This document shows, piece after piece, positions 38,206 to 48,001 of a DNA stretch of 64,000 bases. Within the stretch, counting starts at the first letter, position 1, and every line of letters begins with the position of its first letter. The notes beneath the pieces were generated by a model. It was given only the letters and a program-made list of their open reading frames with translations, made no database searches and was not told the origin of the DNA. Source of the stretch: Hyalangium gracile (GTDB lineage: Bacteria > Myxococcota > Myxococcia > Myxococcales > Myxococcaceae); assembly GCF_020103725.1 (NCBI RefSeq), contig NZ_JAHXBG010000019.1, forward strand, positions 158,827-222,826, in the 5' to 3' direction. The translations under genes and the position numbers were made by a program.

Positions 38206-41200
38206 CTAGGGCAAATCTGCACAGACGCGCATCCCGAGGGTCTGATCGCGCAGGCTGGACTCGGGCAGCTCCCGGTTGGTGGAGTGCGCGGAGATGTCCC
38301 CGAAGTAGTAGCTGCCGCCGCGGGCGACGGGCTTGCCGGGCTCGGTGGCCGAGTAGGCCCACTCCCACACGTTGCCGGCCATGTCGTCCACGGCGAAGGG
38401 GCTGCGCGAGGCGGGGTGGCTGCCCACCTCGTCCGGGCCAAAGCCTCCCGGCTGCTTGCCATAGGTGACGTCGATGTTGGCGTCATCCGGGCCGAGCCGA
38501 TCGCCGTGGGGGAACTCGCGCCCGTCAGCGCCTCGGGCGGCGTGCTCCCACTCCAGCTCGGTGCACAGCCGCGCGCCGGGCACGCGGCCCGAGTCCGCCA
38601 GCCACCGGGCGTAGGCCTTGGCGCTCTCGAAGGAGATGCCGGAGACGGGCATCTTCAGCCAGTCCTGCTCCTGGCGCCGGTCCCGGTTGGCGTAGCGGAC
38701 CTTCTGCCCGGCCCGCGCCTCGTAGGCCACGGAGCTGGGCTGCAGGCGCAGGTGCCACACGCCGTTCTTCTGCTCCAGCCGCATCTGACCGTGGAACACG
38801 GGCCCCACCGCGGGGATGTGGGCCTCGCGCTCCTTCGGGGGCAGGGCCTCGAGGAAGGCAATCCAGTCGGCGAACGTCGTCTCGTGGCGGGAGATGAGCA
38901 CGCCGGGCACTTCCACCTCGTGGATGGGCAGGGCGTTGAAGAAGCGGCGCACGCGATCATCCGCGGCGCTGCCGAAGAGCATCTTCCCGGGAGGCACGTA
39001 GGCAAAGCCCTCCGGCACCGTGCCCTGACGCAGCAGCGGCAGGGACACCCGGCGCTGCTCGCCGCGCGTCAGCCGCAGGGGCAGCACGGCCGGCTCGTGG
39101 TTGGGAGCGCTGGCCCGCAGCCAGTAGCTGCCCGGCGGCAGCGGGCCTTCCCGCCAGGAGCCCGTCACCTCCGACAGGGGCTCGCCCACCGAGGGCCGGC
39201 CCTCGCCGTCGTACGAGACGGGGCGCACCTCGAGCTGGGCGCCCGGCGCGCCGAGCTCCACGGTGAGGTGCGCGGGCTCGTTCCACTTCCGCATGTGGCT
39301 GCCGTCCTCGTCGTAGAGGCGCAGGCGCTGCAGCAGCGTCGGCAGCAGGGACAGCTCCCCTTCCTCCTCGGACAGGCGCGCCCGCTCATAGAGGTAGCTG
39401 GCCAGCAGCGTCCGCGCCTCGTGCCGGTCCGGGGCCAGCCACAGCGCGCGCTCGATGTACTCCGCCACCTGGTCGAAGCGGTGGTGCACCTGCGGGCGCT
39501 GGGCCTTGGCCCGAGCCCACGCCGCGTCTCCCTCCACCTTGCGGCCGGAGTCGTAGTGGCCAAAGGCGGTGGCGCGCTCGGCGCTCAGCGCCTCATGGTC
39601 CTGGCGCGCCATGCCGAACTCCGCGGTGGCCAGGGTGAGCTGCTCCTTCACCTCTTGATCCAGCTGCCAGCGCTCGCGCAGGCGCCCGCCGCCGTAGACG
39701 AGCGACAGCAGCACGAGGAAGCCCGCGGCCAGCGCCCGCCGCGCCCGGCGGCTGCGCACCACGGTGCGGCGCGAGGCCTCGAGGAAGTCCTGCTCGCGGC
39801 GCGTCAGCTCGCCCGGATCCAACACCGCCGTCTCGGCCAGCTGCCGGGTGCCCCAGAGCACGTCTCGCGTGTGGCCCAGGCGCTCCCAGTGCGCGGCGGC
39901 GGCCTCCAGGCGGGACTGCACCTCGCGGCGCTCGGCGGCCTCCACCAGCCAGCGGGCCAGCGTCTTCCAGCCGGTGACGAGCGCCTCGTGGGCCACTTCA
40001 TAGGAGGTGCCCTCCTCCGCCTCGCGAGCCACCAGCAGGCGCGCGCGCACCAGCGCCTCCAGCGCGGCGCGGTAGCGAGGGTCGTCTCCCACCAGCTCCC
40101 GGTCCGTCTTGCGCGCGCGCGTGCCGTCCGCGGTGATGAGGCGCAGCAGCACTCCGCGCGCGGCCACGCGCTGATCCGGCAGCAGGCTGTCCACGGCGGC
40201 GTCCGCGTGCCGCGCGAGCGCGCCCGCCACTCCGCCCAGCCCGTCCAGCGCGGCCTGGGTAATCACCTCGGCGGCCTTGTCGCGCGCCTCCCACAGCTCG
40301 GCCAGGGCGAACTGGAGCAGCGGCAGTCCACCCTCGGTGGCGGCGGTGGCGGCCACCAGCGTGTCCACCAGCGCCTCGGACTCGAAGCGCACGCCCTTCA
40401 CGCGCGCCGGGCCGACGATGGCCTCGCGCATCTCCTCCGGCGTCAGCGCGCGCAGCAGGTAGAGCGCACGCGGCACTTCCGCGCCCAGCCCCGCCACCGA
40501 CGTCAGCCGGGTGAGGAAGTCGCTGCGGCCGGTGGCGAGCAGCCGCACGCCGGTGACGCCCTCGGCCAGCTCGCCCAGCGCGATGCCGGCCTGCGTGGCC
40601 TCCTCGGGGCTGGAGAGCGTCACCAATTCCTCGAGCTGATCCACGTAGAGGATGAGCCCGTCCTTGGCGCCGAGCTTCGCGCGCAGCCGCCGGGCCAGCC
40701 CCGCGGGCTCCGCGTGGAGGAACTCGGCCAGGGGCTCCTCCTCCATCTCCAGCACGGGCGCCAGCGCGGCGGCGAGCGCGGCCACCGGGCGGCGGCCAGG
40801 CACCAGGCGCACGCTCCGCCAGCGCCGCCCATCCTCGAGGGCGCCCTCGGTGATGAGGGGGATGACGCCGGCCAGACACAGCGAGGACTTGCCCACGCCC
40901 GAGTCGCCGGTGATGAGCAGGAAGGGCTCGCCCTTGAGGCGCTCCAGCACGGCGCGCTGCTCGCGGCGGCGGCCGAAGAAGAGGGCGCGGTGCTCGGCCT
41001 CGAAGGCCTGCAGGCCGCGGAACGGGTTGCCCTCGGGGATGGCACCCGCGGCGCCGTCATCCCGGCCGAGCTGCTCCAGCGCGTCCAGCATCGCCGCGGC
41101 GGAGGCGTAGCGCTCGGAGGGCTCGCGGCGCAGGCAGCGATCGATGACACCGGCGAGGCCCGCGTCGATTCCGGGCGCGGCCTCGGCCAGGGGACGGGCG

Positions 41201-42012
41201 TCCCGGGAGCGCACCGCGTCGGACAGCTCGCGCCAGGGCACGTCGCGGAAGGGGCCCTTGCCCGCGCACAGCTCGTAGAGGACGACGCCCAGCGAGTACA
41301 CGTCACTGCGCGCCGTGAGCTCCTCGCCGGCCCAGGCCTCTGGCGACATGTAATAGGGCGTGCCCACCAGCGCGCCGCGCGGCAGCGAGGGCAGGAAGAC
41401 GCCGTCCAGCGAGCGGGCGCCGAAGCCCGGGCTGGCCTCGGGATCCAGGTCCGCGGGCAGTTCGGGTGGGTGGGGGGCTCGGGGCGGGCGCTTGCCGTCC
41501 TCGGTGGAGGCCGTGGGGTCCAGCAGCTTGGCCAGGCCGAAGTCGAGCAGCTTCACCTCGCCGCTCTCGGTGAGCACGGCATTGCCGGGCTTGATGTCGC
41601 GGTGGAGCACGCCGCGGCGGTGGGCGGCGCTCAGGCCGCGCGCCAAGTCCTTGCCGATGGACAGGGCGCGCTCGGAGGGCACGGGCTTGGCGAGCCGGTC
41701 CAGGCTGACGCCGCGGATGAACTCGGAGATGAGGTACGGCTGATCCTCCAGCTGCCCCACGCGGTAGAGGGTGACGACGTTGGGGTGCTGGATGCGGGCG
41801 GCGGCGCGGGCCTCCACGAGGAAGCGGGCCAGGGCGTTCTGGCCCAGCGCGGGGATGAACTTCACCGCGACGGGGCGCTCGAGCAGGGTGTCGTGGGCCA
41901 GGTACACGCGCCCCGTGCGCCCGCGGCCGATGAGCCGGACGAGGCGGTACTCGTCGAACTCCTCGGGCGGAGTCCACGAATCGGGGGGCGTGAGGGAGGC
42001 GGGAGAGGCCAC
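38206..42012 (-). CDS. Ser/Thr kinase-STAND ATPase-SUMF1 multidomain protein
   Basis: The 1268-residue protein has four parts. (1) A kinase domain (22-312) with Lys51, HRDIKPGN Asp139, DFG Asp157 and SPE at 223-225; about 45 Pro-rich residues (166-212) are inserted between DFG and the activation segment. (2) An nSTAND1-like ATPase (328-740) opening GNPFRGLQAFEAEHRALFFGR, with Walker A GDSGVGKSS (369-377) and LYVDQLEEL as Walker B. (3) One transmembrane helix (758-776) and a helical stretch. (4) A SUMF1/formylglycine-generating-enzyme-like domain (about 1012-1268) ending GNVWEWAYS, RGGSYYFGD and LGMRVCADLP. The kinase and STAND are cytoplasmic and SUMF1 presumably periplasmic. STAND proteins are signal-triggered switches. 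A receiver gene lies 66 nt upstream on the same strand. Confidence 0.88.
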   Translation of the reverse strand: MASPASLTPPDSWTPPEEFDEYRLVRLIGRGRTGRVYLAHDTLLERPVAVKFIPALGQNALARFLVEARAAARIQHPNVVTLYRVGQLEDQPYLISEFIRGVSLDRLAKPVPSERALSIGKDLARGLSAAHRRGVLHRDIKPGNAVLTESGEVKLLDFGLAKLLDPTASTEDGKRPPRAPHPPELPADLDPEASPGFGARSLDGVFLPSLPRGALVGTPYYMSPEAWAGEELTARSDVYSLGVVLYELCAGKGPFRDVPWRELSDAVRSRDARPLAEAAPGIDAGLAGVIDRCLRREPSERYASAAAMLDALEQLGRDDGAAGAIPEGNPFRGLQAFEAEHRALFFGRRREQRAVLERLKGEPFLLITGDSGVGKSSLCLAGVIPLITEGALEDGRRWRSVRLVPGRRPVAALAAALAPVLEMEEEPLAEFLHAEPAGLARRLRAKLGAKDGLILYVDQLEELVTLSSPEEATQAGIALGELAEGVTGVRLLATGRSDFLTRLTSVAGLGAEVPRALYLLRALTPEEMREAIVGPARVKGVRFESEALVDTLVAATAATEGGLPLLQFALAELWEARDKAAEVITQAALDGLGGVAGALARHADAAVDSLLPDQRVAARGVLLRLITADGTRARKTDRELVGDDPRYRAALEALVRARLLVAREAEEGTSYEVAHEALVTGWKTLARWLVEAAERREVQSRLEAAAAHWERLGHTRDVLWGTRQLAETAVLDPGELTRREQDFLEASRRTVVRSRRARRALAAGFLVLLSLVYGGGRLRERWQLDQEVKEQLTLATAEFGMARQDHEALSAERATAFGHYDSGRKVEGDAAWARAKAQRPQVHHRFDQVAEYIERALWLAPDRHEARTLLASYLYERARLSEEEGELSLLPTLLQRLRLYDEDGSHMRKWNEPAHLTVELGAPGAQLEVRPVSYDGEGRPSVGEPLSEVTGSWREGPLPPGSYWLRASAPNHEPAVLPLRLTRGEQRRVSLPLLRQGTVPEGFAYVPPGKMLFGSAADDRVRRFFNALPIHEVEVPGVLISRHETTFADWIAFLEALPPKEREAHIPAVGPVFHGQMRLEQKNGVWHLRLQPSSVAYEARAGQKVRYANRDRRQEQDWLKMPVSGISFESAKAYARWLADSGRVPGARLCTELEWEHAARGADGREFPHGDRLGPDDANIDVTYGKQPGGFGPDEVGSHPASRSPFAVDDMAGNVWEWAYSATEPGKPVARGGSYYFGDISAHSTNRELPESSLRDQTLGMRVCADLP

Positions 42013-42078
42013 GATGGGTGCCTACGCGCCCGGACCTCGGCAATCAAGCCGCCCCGGGAGCCATTGCATGCAAGGAAG

Positions 42079-42534
42079 CTAGCGCTTGTCCTTCGGCTTG
42101 CTGGGCTTGAGCATGTTGCGGATCTTGTTCTCCAGGTCCTGTGGCAGACAGGGCTTGGCCACGAACTCGTCGGCGCCGGCCTCCTTGGCATGGTTCTCGC
42201 TGCCTGCGAGGACGTGGCCGCTGAGGGCCATCACGGGGATGTCGCGGGTGCGATTGTCGCCTTTGATGAGGCGGGTGGCCTCCCAGCCGTCCATGACGGG
42301 CAGGGACAGGTCCATGAGGATGATGTCGGGAGAGGCCTCCTGGGCCTTCTCGACGGCTTCCTGGCCATTGCGAGCTGTCTCGACCTGGAAGCCCGCGAAC
42401 TCGAGGTATTCGGCGTACATCTCCCGGGCGTCGTCGAAGTCGTCTACGACGAGAACGCGCTTCTTGGAGGATGAGGGCTCAGCGCTTGCACCCTCATCGA
42501 CAGGGGGAAGGGCTTTCGTGGCCGACTGGCTCAT
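42079..42534 (-). CDS. Stand-alone response regulator (receiver only)
   Basis: The 151-residue protein has an N-terminal Ser/Pro-rich tail and one receiver domain (26-145). Acidic Asp31/Asp32, phosphoacceptor Asp75 in MDLSLPVMDGWE, the Ser of ALSGH and Lys127 in VAKPC are all present. There is no output domain, so it acts by protein contact or as a phosphate shuttle. It lies 66 nt upstream of the kinase-STAND-SUMF1 gene on the same strand and may be in its operon; its histidine kinase is not evident. Confidence 0.92.
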   Translation of the reverse strand: MSQSATKALPPVDEGASAEPSSSKKRVLVVDDFDDAREMYAEYLEFAGFQVETARNGQEAVEKAQEASPDIILMDLSLPVMDGWEATRLIKGDNRTRDIPVMALSGHVLAGSENHAKEAGADEFVAKPCLPQDLENKIRNMLKPSKPKDKR

Positions 42535-42666
42535 GGCGCGGGGGCTCTCCAGCGAACAGGGAAAAACGGGCGGGGATCATTCTATACACGGTCCGGCCCG
42601 AGTGCCCGGTCCCCCCCGGAGATTGGGAGTGCACCGCCGCGCTGTAGGTCTGTCCGGAAAACGACA

Positions 42667-42699
42667 CCGCCCCCAAGGAGCCAGGCTCCCAGGGGGCGG
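42667..42699 (-). terminator. Rho-independent terminator of the surface lipoprotein gene
   Basis: CCGCCCCC (42667-42674) pairs with GGGGGCGG (42692-42699) and, after a 2x2 mismatch, GGAGCC (42677-42682) pairs with GGCTCC (42684-42689) around a 1-nt nominal loop that must open by one or more pairs. On the minus strand TGTCGTTTTC follows. It lies 33 nt past the stop. Confidence 0.65.
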
Positions 42700-42731
42700 C
42701 AGGGCTGGGTTCAGCCCGGGTTCGACGCGGC

Positions 42732-44390
42732 TTACGGGGCCGGAGGCGGGATGTTGCTCGTGGGGAGGATGTTCCCGGTCAGCTCCACCGTCTGAGGCAC
42801 TCCCCAGATGCTCGCGTAACCGCTCGTCGCAGGCTCGGTGATGTTCGCGAACGTGACCTTCAGCGAAATCTGAGCCGACGCCGGGCTCAGGGGCTGGGTC
42901 CCCGTATAGGTGAAGCTGTACCGCGTGGTGTAACCCGAGCTGTAGATGGTGAAGACCGGCTTGTCCGCGGGCGTCTTGGTCTGGATCGGAGCCAGCGGCT
43001 CACTCGCGGTCAGCAGGAAGCCAGTCCCATCCTTGTTGCCCACCTCTCCACCGACGTCGCCAACAACCCCGCTGCTATTGATGTCAGCATCGAAGAGGAC
43101 GTGGGCGCTCTCGCTCCCATAGCGGCCCATCGCCTGGTTGAAGACGACATACACCGTCTCGCCCGGATCCAACCGTCCGTTGACGTTCGCGGGGCTGCTC
43201 GGCGGCCTGTCCTGGAACCGGATGCTCTCGATGGAGATGTTCGGCGGGCTCGCCGCATCACCGCCAAAGAAGGGGACCGTCTTGGAGTACGAGCCGCCAC
43301 CATTGGCCGAACCGTTGAGCGCGACCGCGCGGATATAGAGGTTGTACTCCTTGCCGACCTGGATTCCCTGCGTCGGCGTGAGGGTGAGGACCGTGTTCCC
43401 CTGGCTCAGCGTCTTGGTGACGCCCTGGGAGACCGAGCCGTACTCGTCCGTCAGGCCCACGATGACCGAGTTGGCCTGCACGGCCTGGTTGAAGACGATG
43501 TAGATGTTCTCACCCGGCCTGACCATGTTGAACAGCGGGTGGGCGAAGGAAGGAATGGGACTGGTCGTGCCCTTGAGAGAACCGACGTTGCTGTGGGTGA
43601 CCGAGAGCGCTCCCGCGGTCGCGTACCCGTAGGGCAGGCTCTCCGTCTTGACGGTGCCGCCCGTGAGCAGCGTCTGGGCATCGTAATAGGTGTACAGACC
43701 GCCGGTCTCGAACACGCCGTCACCGTTGGCATCCAGCGGGGACACCGAGAGCCGGTACTCCCCATTGAGCCGCTGGGCCTCGATCGGCGTCGGCACCCGG
43801 TCGAAGGTCAGCACGCCCTGAGCATCCGCCACCGCCTCCACCACCACCTTGCTGGAGGTCTCCTCGGAGAGCCCGAAGAGGACCACACCCGCGGGATCCA
43901 CCTCGAGGGTCGCCCGAGCGCCCTCGGCGGGACGACCCGTGGGGCCCACGAGGAGGACCTTCACCTGGCCATTGAGCTCGCTCAGCAGCACCGGGCCAAA
44001 GCTCGCGTTGCCGTTGTTGATGGGGACGTTGCCCGCCGAGTTCGGAATGATGGAGGAGGCGCGAAGCGACGCGAAGCCCTCCTTGGCGAAGGTCAGCAGC
44101 ACCTGCGCACCCGCCGGCACGTCCGTGAACGCGAAGTTACCGCTGTCATCCGCGGTGACCGTCTTCGGGGCCGCGCTGCCGATGGTCAGCGTCACGGCGG
44201 CCCCCGGCAGAGGCTTCTGCTGGGTCGTCAGCACCTGGCCGGAGATCGTCCCCTTCGGAGTCGCGGGCACCACCACCGAGACGTTGTTGGGCTCCTGCAC
44301 CCCGTCCGCGATGCCATCCCCGTTCGCGTCCTCCGGGTCACCGCAGCCGATCACCATGGCCGACACGAGGGCCATCACCAGCTTCTTCAT
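42732..44390 (-). CDS. Surface lipoprotein with carboxypeptidase-regulatory-like domain
   Basis: The 552-residue precursor has a lipobox MVIGC (Cys16). An Asp-rich calcium-loop-like segment (DPEDANGDGIADG) and a carboxypeptidase-regulatory-like domain (50-125) follow. The rest is beta-rich with a second DANGDGVFETGG loop, two Big-like stretches each carrying YIVFNQA or YVVFNQA, and a DADINSSGVVGD loop. I know no function. The DxNxDG loops suggest calcium binding. The ATG at 44390 is chosen because AAGGTGGGG lies upstream. A terminator follows the gene. Confidence 0.8.
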   Translation of the reverse strand: MKKLVMALVSAMVIGCGDPEDANGDGIADGVQEPNNVSVVVPATPKGTISGQVLTTQQKPLPGAAVTLTIGSAAPKTVTADDSGNFAFTDVPAGAQVLLTFAKEGFASLRASSIIPNSAGNVPINNGNASFGPVLLSELNGQVKVLLVGPTGRPAEGARATLEVDPAGVVLFGLSEETSSKVVVEAVADAQGVLTFDRVPTPIEAQRLNGEYRLSVSPLDANGDGVFETGGLYTYYDAQTLLTGGTVKTESLPYGYATAGALSVTHSNVGSLKGTTSPIPSFAHPLFNMVRPGENIYIVFNQAVQANSVIVGLTDEYGSVSQGVTKTLSQGNTVLTLTPTQGIQVGKEYNLYIRAVALNGSANGGGSYSKTVPFFGGDAASPPNISIESIRFQDRPPSSPANVNGRLDPGETVYVVFNQAMGRYGSESAHVLFDADINSSGVVGDVGGEVGNKDGTGFLLTASEPLAPIQTKTPADKPVFTIYSSGYTTRYSFTYTGTQPLSPASAQISLKVTFANITEPATSGYASIWGVPQTVELTGNILPTSNIPPPAP

Positions 44391-44574
44391 CGTCCCCACC
44401 TTTAAAGTTTTTCTGAAGAGTCAGCGCCGCGACACTGGCGGCGGGGGCACACTCTCCGACTCAGGCCCGGGACGTCAAGGTGGTGACAGCCGGATCAACC
44501 CATCACGTCCCTGGGAGCAGCCCGGAAGGCCATGCCCTCCGCCCGCAGCCCCCGTCTTGATACGGTTTTCCCTT

Positions 44575-45021
44575 ATGGACGTGAACGACCCATGCCTCGG
44601 CTGCGCCATCGTCCGGGGAGCCACGCGCCCCCCCGGCGGCATCATCGCCCGTGCTCCCGGGCTGGTGCTCCACGGCGTCGCCGCTCCCAGCCCCGTGCCG
44701 GGCTGGGTGGTCATCTCCAGCGAGCGCCACCTCCGCGCCCTCTATGAGCTGGACGAGGCCGAGTCCCGGGAGCTGGGCGCCTTCGCCGCCCGGGTGATGC
44801 GCGCCCAGCGCGAGGTGCTCGGCGCCGAGCACGCCTACGCCTTCGCCATCGGCGACGTGCTCCGCCACTTCCACCTCCACCTCGTGCCTCGCTTCCCGGA
44901 CACGCCCCAGCGCCTGTGGGGCCGCGCCGTCTTCGATGCCCCCTCGGCCGAGCACCGCTCCCCCGAGGAGCTGGAGGCCGCGGCGAAGCGCCTCGCCGCC
45001 GCGCTGGCCACCGGGCCCTGA
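44575..45021 (+). CDS. HIT-family hydrolase/transferase
   Basis: The 148-residue protein has the histidine triad HFHLHLV (His98, His100, His102) and an N-terminal CLGC metal-like pair (Cys7, Cys10) as in HIT proteins that bind zinc. GWVVISSERH is a typical conserved stretch. HIT enzymes hydrolyse or transfer nucleotidyl groups (AMP-lysine, Ap4A). It is 106 nt upstream of the TonB-dependent receptor gene on the same strand. The start is set at the ATG where homology begins; the frame extends further upstream into the promoter of the divergent gene. Confidence 0.85.
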   Translation: MDVNDPCLGCAIVRGATRPPGGIIARAPGLVLHGVAAPSPVPGWVVISSERHLRALYELDEAESRELGAFAARVMRAQREVLGAEHAYAFAIGDVLRHFHLHLVPRFPDTPQRLWGRAVFDAPSAEHRSPEELEAAAKRLAAALATGP

Positions 45022-45127
45022 GCGCTCCCGAGCCTCCCCTGCCCGCCTGCCTGCCCTGGGCGGGGTGGATTTCCAGGGTCGCCCCGTGGACCTCGTCCCT
45101 CCGGGTAGGGAGAATGCCGGCGCTCCC

Positions 45128-48001
45128 ATGTCCTCGCTTCGCCCTGTCCTGCTCGCCCTGTCCCTGCTGCTCGTGCCCTGGCTGGCGCGGGCCAACAACA
45201 CCGCGGACGAGGCGGACGTCGCCTTCGAGCTCGGCAACGAGGCCTACTCGAAGGGCAACTACAACGAGGCGCTGCGCTCCTACTTCACCAGCTACCGCCT
45301 GGTCCCCAACCGCAACGTCCTCTTCAACATCGCCCGCTGCTACGAGGCGCAGAACCGCTTCAACGAGGCCTACCGCTACTACAACGACCTGCTCGCCGGA
45401 GAGCCCCTCCCGGACGACGACGCCGCCGAGGTCCGCCGCGCGCTGGAGCGGCTCCGCCCCAAGGTGGCCCTCGTGCGCGTGGCCACCACCCCCGAGGGCG
45501 CCGAGGTCTACATCGACCGCACGGACCTGGGCAGCCGCGGGCGCTCGCCGCAGACGCTCGCGCTGTCCCCCGGCCGCCACAAGGTGATGGTGAGGAAGGA
45601 GGGCTACCGCCCCGCCGAGGCCTCCGTCGTCGTCTCTCGCGGCCGCTCCGTCTCGCAGGAGTTCGAGCTGGCCCTCATCACCGGCACCGTGGAGCTCACC
45701 GGCACTCCCGCGGGCGCCGAGGTGCGCACCGCCCCCGACGGCGCCGCGCTCGCCCAGCTGCCCGGAAAGCTGGACCTGCCGCCCGGCCAGCACGTGCTGT
45801 ACGTCCGCGCTCCCGGCCACGCCCCCGCTCAGCTCGTCGTGGAGGTGCCCGCAGATGGCGTGGTGAAGGTGCCCGTGGCGCTGGGGACCCAGGCACGGCC
45901 CACCGGACGCCTCGTCGTCACCGCCAACCGCGAGAACGCCACCGTGCGCGTGGACGGCAAGCCCGCCGGCTTCACCCCCACCGTCGTCACCCTGCCCGAG
46001 GGCGAGCACATCCTCGAGGTGGAGAGCCTCGAGGTGCGCCCCCTGCGCCAGGAGGTGCAGGTGGTGGCCGAGCAGGAGCTCAAGGTCCACGCCGAGCTGC
46101 GCTATGCGCCCCCGCCCGTGCGCGCCGCCTCCAAGGGGCTGACGTCCGTGGACGAGGCCCCCGCCTCCACCACCGTGCTCACCCAGGAGGAGCTGCGCTC
46201 CTTCGGCTGGCGCAACCTCGCCGAGGCCCTCGCCGGCGTGCGCGGCTTCTTCCTCTCCAACGACCGCACCTATACGTACGTGGGCGTGCGCGGCTTCTCC
46301 CCGCCCGGAGACTTGAACACCCGCATCCTCATCCTCTGGGACGGCCACGCGATGAACGACGTGTGGGCCGGCCAGGGCTACGCGGCGCATGACTTGTCGG
46401 TGGACCTGGAGGAGGTGGAGCGCATCGAGGTCGTCCGCGGCCCCGGCAGCGCGCTGTACGGCACCGGCGCCTTCTTCGCCGTCATCAACGTGGTGCCCCG
46501 CGAGTCGCTGGGCACCGAGCGCCACGTGGAGGTGACGGGCGCGGTGGGTGCGCTGGGGACGGTGGGCCTGCATGCCTCGGCCGGCTGGGAGGACGGGTTG
46601 GACCGCTCCGTGCTGGCGTCCGCCGCGCTGATGCGCGCCACCGGTGCCGAGACGACGCTGTTGGACCCCAGCACGCGCGTGGCGGGGCTGGACGGCGAGC
46701 GCGCCCTCAGCGGCTCGGTGTACGCGCGCTTCAACCACCTCACGCTCATGGGCCGCCTCAACAGCCGGGTGAAGGAGATCCCCACCGGCCCCTTCGGCAG
46801 CGTCATCGGCGCCAAGGGCACCCAGTCGCTGGACACGCGCGGCTTCCTCGAGGCGCGCTACGAGCGGCCCCTGAGCGACACCATCAACCTGTCCCTGCGA
46901 GGCTCCTTCGACATGAGCCGCTATCGCGGCGACCGCATGTACAACGACGAGGACGGCGACGGCCTCATCCGGGAGACCGAAGGGGGCCGCGCCGACTGGC
47001 TCTCCGCCGAGGCCCGCGTGCGGCTGGGCCTGTTCGACGGCAACCACCTCACCGTGGGCCTGGAGGGCCAGGGGCAGATCCGCGTGGAGCAGGAGACGTA
47101 CGGCCCGGGCGGCGGCATACCGCTGCCCACCAAGACACGCACCCTGCTGTCCCTCTACCTGATGGACGAGTGGCGCCTGCACCCTCGGCTGAGCCTGTCC
47201 GCGGGCCTGCGCGTGGACAAGTACCTGGACCTGGACGCCCTGCCCATCACGCCGCGCGTGGCCCTCATCGGGCGCCCGTACACCCGGGGGCTCACCAAGC
47301 TGGTCGCCGGCCGGGCCTTCCGCGCCCCCAACGTCTACGAGCTCTTCTACGAGGACTTCCTGGTCACCCAGCGGCCCGCCGAGGAGCTGGGCCCGGAGAC
47401 CATCACCACCTTCGAGCTGGAGCACTCGCACGACCTGACGGACGAGCTGCGCCTCACCGTGGCGGGCTACCACAACCGCATCTCCAACCTCGTGACGCTG
47501 GCGACCGACGAGCTGCCGGTGCCCCGGTGCGGCGACCCGGTGGGCACGGCCCAGTGCTTCATCTTCCAGAACAGCGGCACCGAGACGCTCGCGTGGGGCG
47601 CCGAGGCCGGCGTGCACTGGCAGCCCGGCCGCTTCCTGCTGGTGGACCTGAGCTACTCCTACGTCAGCCTGCTGCACGTCCTGGACGAGGTGCAGCACGC
47701 CAAGCCCAACCACATCGTCTCCGGGCGGCTGCTGCTGCCGCTGGGTACCGGCGAGGTGCGGCTGGCCGCGCAGGCCACCTACCAGAGCGCCCGCAACAGC
47801 GGCGCGGACGCCCCGGAGGTCGGCGAGGCGGTGCTGCTGGGCGTGGGCCTGTCCGGCGAGTTCTCCCGCTTCCGCTACTTCGCGGGCGTGCAGAACCTGC
47901 TGGACGAGCAGTACCAGCTGCCCGTGAACTCGGAGACGTCCGCGATGCCCGTCCCCCAGTACGGCCGCACCTTCACCCTCCAGCTCACGGGGACCTACTG
48001 A
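45128..48001 (+). CDS. TonB-dependent outer-membrane receptor with TPR and PEGA front end
   Basis: The 957-residue precursor has a Sec signal (LLALSLLLVPWLARA). Residues 28-105 form TPR-like helices (ELGNEAYSKGNYNEALRSY). Three PEGA-like repeats follow at about 117-185, 187-250 and 257-330. Then come a TonB plug (345-460: VRGFSPPGDLNTRILILWDG, EVVRGPGSALYGTGAF) and a 22-strand-type barrel ending in an aromatic residue (LQLTGTY). Plug and barrel are complete, so transport or signalling is possible; the added domains lie in the periplasm and may contact peptidoglycan or other proteins. No classical TonB box was recognised. The next gene's ATG follows the stop codon directly. Confidence 0.88.
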   Translation: MSSLRPVLLALSLLLVPWLARANNTADEADVAFELGNEAYSKGNYNEALRSYFTSYRLVPNRNVLFNIARCYEAQNRFNEAYRYYNDLLAGEPLPDDDAAEVRRALERLRPKVALVRVATTPEGAEVYIDRTDLGSRGRSPQTLALSPGRHKVMVRKEGYRPAEASVVVSRGRSVSQEFELALITGTVELTGTPAGAEVRTAPDGAALAQLPGKLDLPPGQHVLYVRAPGHAPAQLVVEVPADGVVKVPVALGTQARPTGRLVVTANRENATVRVDGKPAGFTPTVVTLPEGEHILEVESLEVRPLRQEVQVVAEQELKVHAELRYAPPPVRAASKGLTSVDEAPASTTVLTQEELRSFGWRNLAEALAGVRGFFLSNDRTYTYVGVRGFSPPGDLNTRILILWDGHAMNDVWAGQGYAAHDLSVDLEEVERIEVVRGPGSALYGTGAFFAVINVVPRESLGTERHVEVTGAVGALGTVGLHASAGWEDGLDRSVLASAALMRATGAETTLLDPSTRVAGLDGERALSGSVYARFNHLTLMGRLNSRVKEIPTGPFGSVIGAKGTQSLDTRGFLEARYERPLSDTINLSLRGSFDMSRYRGDRMYNDEDGDGLIRETEGGRADWLSAEARVRLGLFDGNHLTVGLEGQGQIRVEQETYGPGGGIPLPTKTRTLLSLYLMDEWRLHPRLSLSAGLRVDKYLDLDALPITPRVALIGRPYTRGLTKLVAGRAFRAPNVYELFYEDFLVTQRPAEELGPETITTFELEHSHDLTDELRLTVAGYHNRISNLVTLATDELPVPRCGDPVGTAQCFIFQNSGTETLAWGAEAGVHWQPGRFLLVDLSYSYVSLLHVLDEVQHAKPNHIVSGRLLLPLGTGEVRLAAQATYQSARNSGADAPEVGEAVLLGVGLSGEFSRFRYFAGVQNLLDEQYQLPVNSETSAMPVPQYGRTFTLQLTGTY

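Noticed and set aside
38065..42474. 1469-codon open frame on the plus strand
   Set aside because: It is antisense to the kinase-STAND-SUMF1 and receiver genes, is rich in His/Arg/Gln/Gly without motifs, and arises because high G+C strands lack stop codons.
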